NCBI GenBank assembly: GCA_011525745.1
Contig: WYBU01000134.1
Span: 1 to 36,791, forward strand
DNA from: Planctomycetaceae bacterium
GTDB taxonomy: Bacteria > Planctomycetota > Phycisphaerae > UBA1845 > UTPLA1
DNA: 36,791 bases
Direction: 5' to 3'
Part shown: in pieces, positions 32,667 through 36,791 of the stretch
Layout of the letters: the number at the start of each line of letters is the position of its first letter
Position numbering within the stretch: position 1 is the first letter of the stretch
Translations under genes and position numbers: made by a program
Notes under the pieces: model-generated
The model's database searches: none
Seen by the model: only the letters and a program-made list of their open reading frames with translations
What the model was told of the DNA's origin: nothing

Positions 32667-34658
32667 TCAGGAAGGCGCGGCGGATTCGAGGAACGGGGGC
32701 AGCGGGCAGCCCATCGTGTGCGCCATGGCGCGAAGCAGCTCGGCCTCCAGCACCGTAACGGCGCCATCCACCGCAACGCAGTGGGCGCACGCGTCGATCA
32801 CATGTTTCTGCACCGCCGGCGCGGCGACCGCGAGCCGGTCCAGCGAGCGTTCCATCGCCTCGAACGTGCAGGCCGAGCGCGGCAGCAGCGTCGGCGGCGT
32901 GCCGCGCGACGTTCGCAAACGCGACATTCCCGCGGCAAACGCCCGCGCCGCGTCGTCAACGACCGGCTGGCCCGCGTGCGCCAGCGCCGAAAGCAACACG
33001 ACGCAATCGGGAATAACGCCCGTGGTCGAATAAAACTGAATCGTCCGCCGCGCCGGCCGGCCCAGCACCGGACCCATATGACGCTGGATCGTCGTCCGCA
33101 GCGCGAACTCGAACATCGTCACCCTGCGGTCGGCCTCAATCAGCCGGCGGACGTTGGCGATCAGCTCCTCGGCCTGTTCCTTCGTCAGCTCGCGCATCGC
33201 CGCGGCGGCCATGTCGACCAGCGGCAGCCTGGCCCGCGCGTCCAGGGCGGACGTCGCGGCGACCAGCCGGCGCGCTTCGGCGACCAGTGACGCATCGGCG
33301 TGAGCCGTCAACGCCGCAAGCTGGGCCTGTCGCGCTTCGTCGTCGCGGTCGAGCAGCAGCGCGTAGATCAACGCGACGGCGCCGAACGGCTCGCGGGCGG
33401 CGCTGCGCAGCGTGTCCGGAATGTCGGCGATCAGCGCAGCGCCGTGCGATAAATGTGCGTCGGTCGGCGCGCCCACGTAGCCGACCACGTGATCGGGGTT
33501 GAGCGTAAACCGCGCCGCGGCCGGCCGCGCCGCCGGCAGAGCCGCAGCGCCCGCCTCAAACGAAATCGCGCCGGTCTCGATCCGGTCGGCGGCGGAAACG
33601 CCCGGTTGAATCACGAAGCGTGGAAACTCCCCGTCGAACGTCGGATCAACGCGGCGGATGCGCTCCTCCAGCGGCGGATGCGTCGACAGCAGCGATCCGA
33701 AGAACAAACCGCCGCGCAGCGCGTTGCCGAAGAACATGTGGCTCGCTTCCTCGGCCGCCGGCGATTCGATGCGCGAACCGGCCGTCAGCCCGCCGATCTT
33801 CCGCAGCGCGCCCGCGATGCCGCCCGGATTGCGCGTGAATTGCACCGCCGAGGCGTCGGCCAGGAACTCGCGCTGACGCGACACGGCGCACTTGATCAGC
33901 CGGCCGAAAAACACGCCGATGTAGCCGATAACCGCCAGCGCCAGCCCGATGACGATGATCGGAACCGGGTTGCCCTTGCCGCGCCGCCCGCCGCCGCCGT
34001 ACGCGGCCGCCCGCACCATGCCGAAGCCCAACATGCCGATGACGAGTATGCCGTAGAGTATGCCGATCAGACGGATGTTCAGCCGCATGTCGCCGTTGAG
34101 AATGTGGCTGAACTCATGCGCGATGACGCCCTGAAGCTCGTCGCGCGTCAGCCCGTGCAGGCAGCCCGACGTCACCGCCACCGCGGCGTCGTCCGGCGAA
34201 TAGCCGGCCGCAAACGCGTTGATCCCCTGCTCGAAATCCATCACGAACACCTGCGGCACCGGCACGCCGGCGGCGATGGACATTTCTTCGACGACGTTCA
34301 TCAGCCGCCGCTCGGCGGCGTTCTGCGTGTCGGGATGCACGACGCGACCGCCGAGCCATGCGGCGACCTGGCAGCCGCCGGCGCTCAGCGAACTGATTTT
34401 CATCAAACTGGCCGAGCCGACGATGACCAGCGTGGCCGCCAGAACCACCAGCAATACATCGAGATTCCACCAGGTCGGCTGCACGTCGGCGGAGTGCTGG
34501 GCAATCTGCCGCTGCACCTGATTGACCGCGTAGAAGTTCCACACCGCCATGGCGACGAAGTAAATCGCCGCGACAATCAGGACGACGGCCAGCCCGAATA
34601 AAACGACCAGCGTCGTCGTTCTGCGTCGCGCATGTTCCTGGTGCTCGAAAAAGTTCAT
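32667..34658 (-). CDS. HtpX-like M48 membrane metalloprotease with C-terminal extension
   Basis: A 663-residue protein. TM helices lie at about 16-40 and 65-87, then the peptidase M48 domain: zinc motif HEFSH (181-185), two helices (about 195-218, 231-252), and third ligand Glu264 in REFLADASA. HPPLEERIRRV is a further family mark. The domain ends near 330. The remaining 330 residues are helical; the last part (AHCVAVDGAVTVLEAELLRA) resembles a TerB-like domain. HtpX proteases degrade damaged membrane proteins. It follows lemA by 55 bp on the same strand, a frequent pairing. CACAAT ends six bases before its ATG, so a second leaderless start is possible. Confidence 0.9.
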   Translation of the reverse strand: MNFFEHQEHARRRTTTLVVLFGLAVVLIVAAIYFVAMAVWNFYAVNQVQRQIAQHSADVQPTWWNLDVLLVVLAATLVIVGSASLMKISSLSAGGCQVAAWLGGRVVHPDTQNAAERRLMNVVEEMSIAAGVPVPQVFVMDFEQGINAFAAGYSPDDAAVAVTSGCLHGLTRDELQGVIAHEFSHILNGDMRLNIRLIGILYGILVIGMLGFGMVRAAAYGGGGRRGKGNPVPIIVIGLALAVIGYIGVFFGRLIKCAVSRQREFLADASAVQFTRNPGGIAGALRKIGGLTAGSRIESPAAEEASHMFFGNALRGGLFFGSLLSTHPPLEERIRRVDPTFDGEFPRFVIQPGVSAADRIETGAISFEAGAAALPAARPAAARFTLNPDHVVGYVGAPTDAHLSHGAALIADIPDTLRSAAREPFGAVALIYALLLDRDDEARQAQLAALTAHADASLVAEARRLVAATSALDARARLPLVDMAAAAMRELTKEQAEELIANVRRLIEADRRVTMFEFALRTTIQRHMGPVLGRPARRTIQFYSTTGVIPDCVVLLSALAHAGQPVVDDAARAFAAGMSRLRTSRGTPPTLLPRSACTFEAMERSLDRLAVAAPAVQKHVIDACAHCVAVDGAVTVLEAELLRAMAHTMGCPLPPFLESAAPS

Positions 34659-34713
34659 GACATCATTGTGCGGCCGGTCGGACCCGCGCGTCCAGCCGGT
34701 GCATGCGATCGGT

Positions 34714-35310
34714 TCAGCTCAACGCGACCTGCGGCACTTCGGCCTCGCGCGGCGACGGCAACTCGAACAGCGCGGCCGGCTCGAAACCGCACATGCCCGC
34801 GACGAAAACGTTGGGCACGCGCTGCCGCGTGATGTTGTACTGCATGACCGCGTCGTTGTAGGCCTGACGGGCGAACGCGATGCGGTTCTCCGTCGATGTC
34901 AGCTCCTCCATCAACCGAGCCATGGTGCGGTCGGCCTTCAGATCGGGATAGCGTTCCGACAATGCCATGAACCGGCCCAGCGTGCCGGCCAGCACCGACT
35001 CGGCGCCGATCAGCGTCGCCAGCGCCGATGCCGCCCCGGGATGAGCGGCCGCGCCCGCGTTGGCGGCGACGGCGGTGTTGCGCGCCGCGATGACCGCCTC
35101 GAGCGTCTGCTTCTCGTGTTGCAGGTAGCCGCGCGCGGCTTCGACCATGTTCGGAATAAGATCGTATCGCCGCTTGAGCTGCACGTCGATCTGCGAATAG
35201 GCGTTCTGGTAGCGATTGCGCAGCGTCACCAGCCGGTTGTAGATGCCGAAGCCGACCACGACGGCCAGCAGAATGGCGACGCCGCCGCCAATGAGGACAT
35301 AGGCCAGCAT
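34714..35310 (-). CDS. lemA: LemA family protein
   Basis: A 198-residue protein. One N-terminal TM helix (2-24) is followed by the LemA helical domain with its signature NAYSQIDVQLKRRYDLIPNM (36-55). A small C-terminal part continues to VFVAGMCGFEPAALFEL. LemA proteins are membrane-anchored with a coiled-coil bundle outside or inside the membrane; their role is unclear, but the gene often precedes an M48 protease as it does here. ATG 35310 is chosen over the frame start at 35343 because AAGGAG lies six bases upstream and the TM helix begins directly. Confidence 0.92.
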   Translation of the reverse strand: MLAYVLIGGGVAILLAVVVGFGIYNRLVTLRNRYQNAYSQIDVQLKRRYDLIPNMVEAARGYLQHEKQTLEAVIAARNTAVAANAGAAAHPGAASALATLIGAESVLAGTLGRFMALSERYPDLKADRTMARLMEELTSTENRIAFARQAYNDAVMQYNITRQRVPNVFVAGMCGFEPAALFELPSPREAEVPQVALS

Positions 35311-35391
35311 CACGACTCCTTGAGAGCGGTCGGCTTTTCGCACGGCCCGCTGCGCGGACCGTGCCTCATGCGCTCGCGTCGAGAATCACAC

Positions 35392-35535
35392 GTGGCACGG
35401 GCTTCCAGCCCGTGCGCCGTGGAATCTGATCCGGGCCGCAAGCGCCAGCGATGCGGTCGCGCCACGATGTTTGGGCTATCCCCGGAGTTTGCGCTTGGGG
35501 CTAGGATCAGTGTTCCCACCGCTTCGCATCGCTGA
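35392..35535 (+). repeat. Hairpin plus fold-back repeat copy
   Basis: A CACGGGCTTCCAGCCCGTG hairpin (about 35395-35413) is followed by a forward, diverged copy of the fold-back family (GGGCCGCAAGCGCCAGCGATG ... GCGCTTGGGGCTAGGATC). It fills the gap between the divergent lemA and ABC genes. A 150-bp stretch to 35687 shows nothing else apart from the ribosome-binding site of the ABC gene. Confidence 0.75.
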
Positions 35536-35687
35536 ACGGACCGCAGCGCGGGCGCATGCGGCTCTGATCATCCATCACCGCACCGTTGACGCCCATGGCG
35601 AACTTGGAAGATAACTTCACCTGTGCGGCGGGACAAGCCATGGACATTCGTGCGGGTCTCGCGCCGACATGCCGGGAGTTTGGCCCA

Positions 35688-36569
35688 ATGTCTCAATCTG
35701 CTCACGAAACGAACGCGCCAGCCATCCGCATCGAACAGCTCGTCGTGCGTTACGGCCGGTTTACCGCGGTCGACGATCTGACGCTCGACGTGCCGCGCGG
35801 CTGCCTCTTTGGGTTCCTTGGTCCCAACGGCGCCGGCAAGACGACGACGATCAAGGTGCTCACCGGACAGTTGCGCCCGTCGCACGGCACGGTGTGCGTG
35901 CTGGGACTGGACGTCGAGCGCGAATTGTCGGCGCTGAAGCCGCGTTTCGGCTACGTGCCCGATCTGGACAATCACTTCGACGAGTTCACCGGGCAGCAGA
36001 ATCTGGAGTTGTTTTGTCGTTTTTACAACCTGCCGTTCGAGCGCATCACGGAGTATCTGGAACTCGTCGAACTCGTCGAAGAGCGGCACATCGCCGTCCG
36101 CAACTACTCCAAGGGCATGAAGAAGAAGCTGCTGCTGGCGCGCGAGCTGCTGCACAAACCGGACGTGATCTATCTCGACGAGCCGACCGCCAACCTCGAC
36201 GTGCGTTCGACGCAGCTCGTCCGCGGGCTGCTACGGCGACTGGCGGCCGAGGGACGGACCATCTTCCTCACGACGCACAACATGAAGGAAGTCGAGGAAA
36301 TCTGCGACCGCGTGGCGATCCTCAATCAGGGCCGGTTGGTCGAAGTCGACAGCCCGACGCGCCTCAAGACGCGCAACGCGGAACGGCGATTGGACGTCTT
36401 GTACGACGAAGACGGCCAGAGCCGCCGGCGGGCGATCGACCTGGACGATCCCGCGCAGCGGGCGGAACTGGCCGAGCTGCTGAAGGCCGGCCGCGTCGTC
36501 AGCCTGCACTCGCGCGAATTCGACTTCAATGAGGTGTTCCTCAAGCTCACCGGCCGGCGGAGTTTGTGA
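35688..36569 (+). CDS. ABC transporter ATP-binding protein (ABC-2 type export)
   Basis: A 293-residue ATPase. Walker A GPNGAGKT (45-52), signature YSKGMKKK (140-147; the SKGM form is typical of ABC-2 exporters rather than importers), Walker B IYLDEPTANLD (161-171) and the switch His197 in TTHNMKEVEE. The last 70 residues are an accessory domain. ATG 35688 is chosen over an upstream start at 35586: GGGAG lies nine bases before it, and the family N-terminus begins soon after. Its permease partner is not in the window: the next 220 bp are repeats. The exported compound is unknown. Confidence 0.92.
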   Translation: MSQSAHETNAPAIRIEQLVVRYGRFTAVDDLTLDVPRGCLFGFLGPNGAGKTTTIKVLTGQLRPSHGTVCVLGLDVERELSALKPRFGYVPDLDNHFDEFTGQQNLELFCRFYNLPFERITEYLELVELVEERHIAVRNYSKGMKKKLLLARELLHKPDVIYLDEPTANLDVRSTQLVRGLLRRLAAEGRTIFLTTHNMKEVEEICDRVAILNQGRLVEVDSPTRLKTRNAERRLDVLYDEDGQSRRRAIDLDDPAQRAELAELLKAGRVVSLHSREFDFNEVFLKLTGRRSL

Positions 36570-36583
36570 CGCGCATGGTGGAG

Positions 36584-36657
36584 CACAGCCGCCCCCGGCT
36601 GTGAATGTGGCACAGCCGCCCCCGGCTGTGTCGCGTGGCACGGGCTTGTAGCCCGTG
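36584..36657. repeat. Three hairpins after the ABC gene
   Basis: Two CACAGCCGCCCCCGGCTGTG palindromes (36584-36603, 36611-36630) and one CACGGGCTTGTAGCCCGTG (36639-36657). They directly follow the ABC gene and could act as transcription-ending or mRNA-stabilising hairpins; no T-run follows. Confidence 0.85.
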
Positions 36658-36791
36658 CGAATCCGAGCCGCGCAGCGTAAGCAAGCGGGATGGGCAAGCT
36701 CGAAGGGAAGTGAAGGTACGTTTCGCACGAGTGTGTGCGTAGCCTGTCGGCACGCTGAGCGCGCGTCGCCAAGTCGAAGCGTTGCGTACCG
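36634..36791 (-). repeat. Inverted copy of the 26935-27090 repeat unit
   Basis: Reads as the near-identical reverse complement of about 26935-27090 (shared words include GGATGGGCAAGCT, CGCACGAGTGTGTGCGTAGC and GCGTCGCCAAGTCGAAGC). It is cut by the window edge, so the element may extend further. Confidence 0.85.

Overview
The window is high-GC DNA from an environmental bacterium, most likely a planctomycete of the Phycisphaerae type. This rests on several features together: secreted proteins with a PEP-CTERM tail and with a dockerin pair, an rpsO-pnp pair whose PNPase has an RGG-rich tail, a small protein family and a DUF6036-type nucleotidyltransferase pair that I associate with planctomycetes, and very abundant GC-rich interspersed repeats in almost every long intergenic gap. 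There is no rRNA, no CRISPR array and no intact mobile element.

Layout. 1-602: repeats. 603-2213: secreted TPR protein. 2214-2934: a possible minus-strand small RNA and the rpsO promoter/leader. 2935-5796: rpsO, a terminator/attenuator, then pnp. 5797-6168: repeats. 6169-7865: a soluble histidine kinase translationally coupled to a GDP-L-fucose-synthase-like enzyme. 7866-8196: repeats. 8197-8997 (-): an isolated succinate dehydrogenase cytochrome b558. 9517-10413: secreted dockerin protein. 10832-11281: dtd. 11299-11570: tRNA-Tyr 3'-end duplicate and IS630 remnant. 11627-15216 (-): a two-gene unit of a repeat-rich tail-fibre/adhesin-like exported protein and a TMTC-like GT-C/TPR membrane protein. 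16010-16092 (-): tRNA-Tyr. 16360-16518: 52-aa hydrophobic protein. 17191-18210: PEP-CTERM protein. 18286-18534 (-): small conserved protein. 18834-18906 (-): tRNA-Lys. 18907-19391: repeats. 19392-20447 (-): ExoD-type membrane protein, divergent from an OPT-family transporter (20591-22564). 22827-23439 (-): nucleotidyltransferase pair. 23447-24952 (-): MFS/POT-like transporter. 24953-27211: repeat region enclosing an exported alpha/beta hydrolase. 27212-29404 (-): Ski2-like helicase. 29475-32226 (-): PhoR/PhoB-like two-component system with a tandem operator-like site. 32667-35310 (-): LemA and an HtpX-like M48 protease. 35688-36569: ABC ATPase. 36570-36791: repeats.

The most interesting structure is 11299-16092. 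A 20-bp copy of the tRNA-Tyr 3' end lies 4.7 kb downstream of the tRNA gene in the same orientation, the arrangement left by integration at a tRNA 3' end. Between the copies sit the adhesin-like gene and a possible glycosyltransferase that could modify it. A second theme is how transcripts start: several genes without a Shine-Dalgarno have a -10-like hexamer 4 to 9 nt before the start codon, suggesting leaderless mRNAs. A third is a dense network of at least five repeat families, some in long inverted or direct pairs that could drive inversion or deletion. All functional calls are from reading the sequence; no database search was run.
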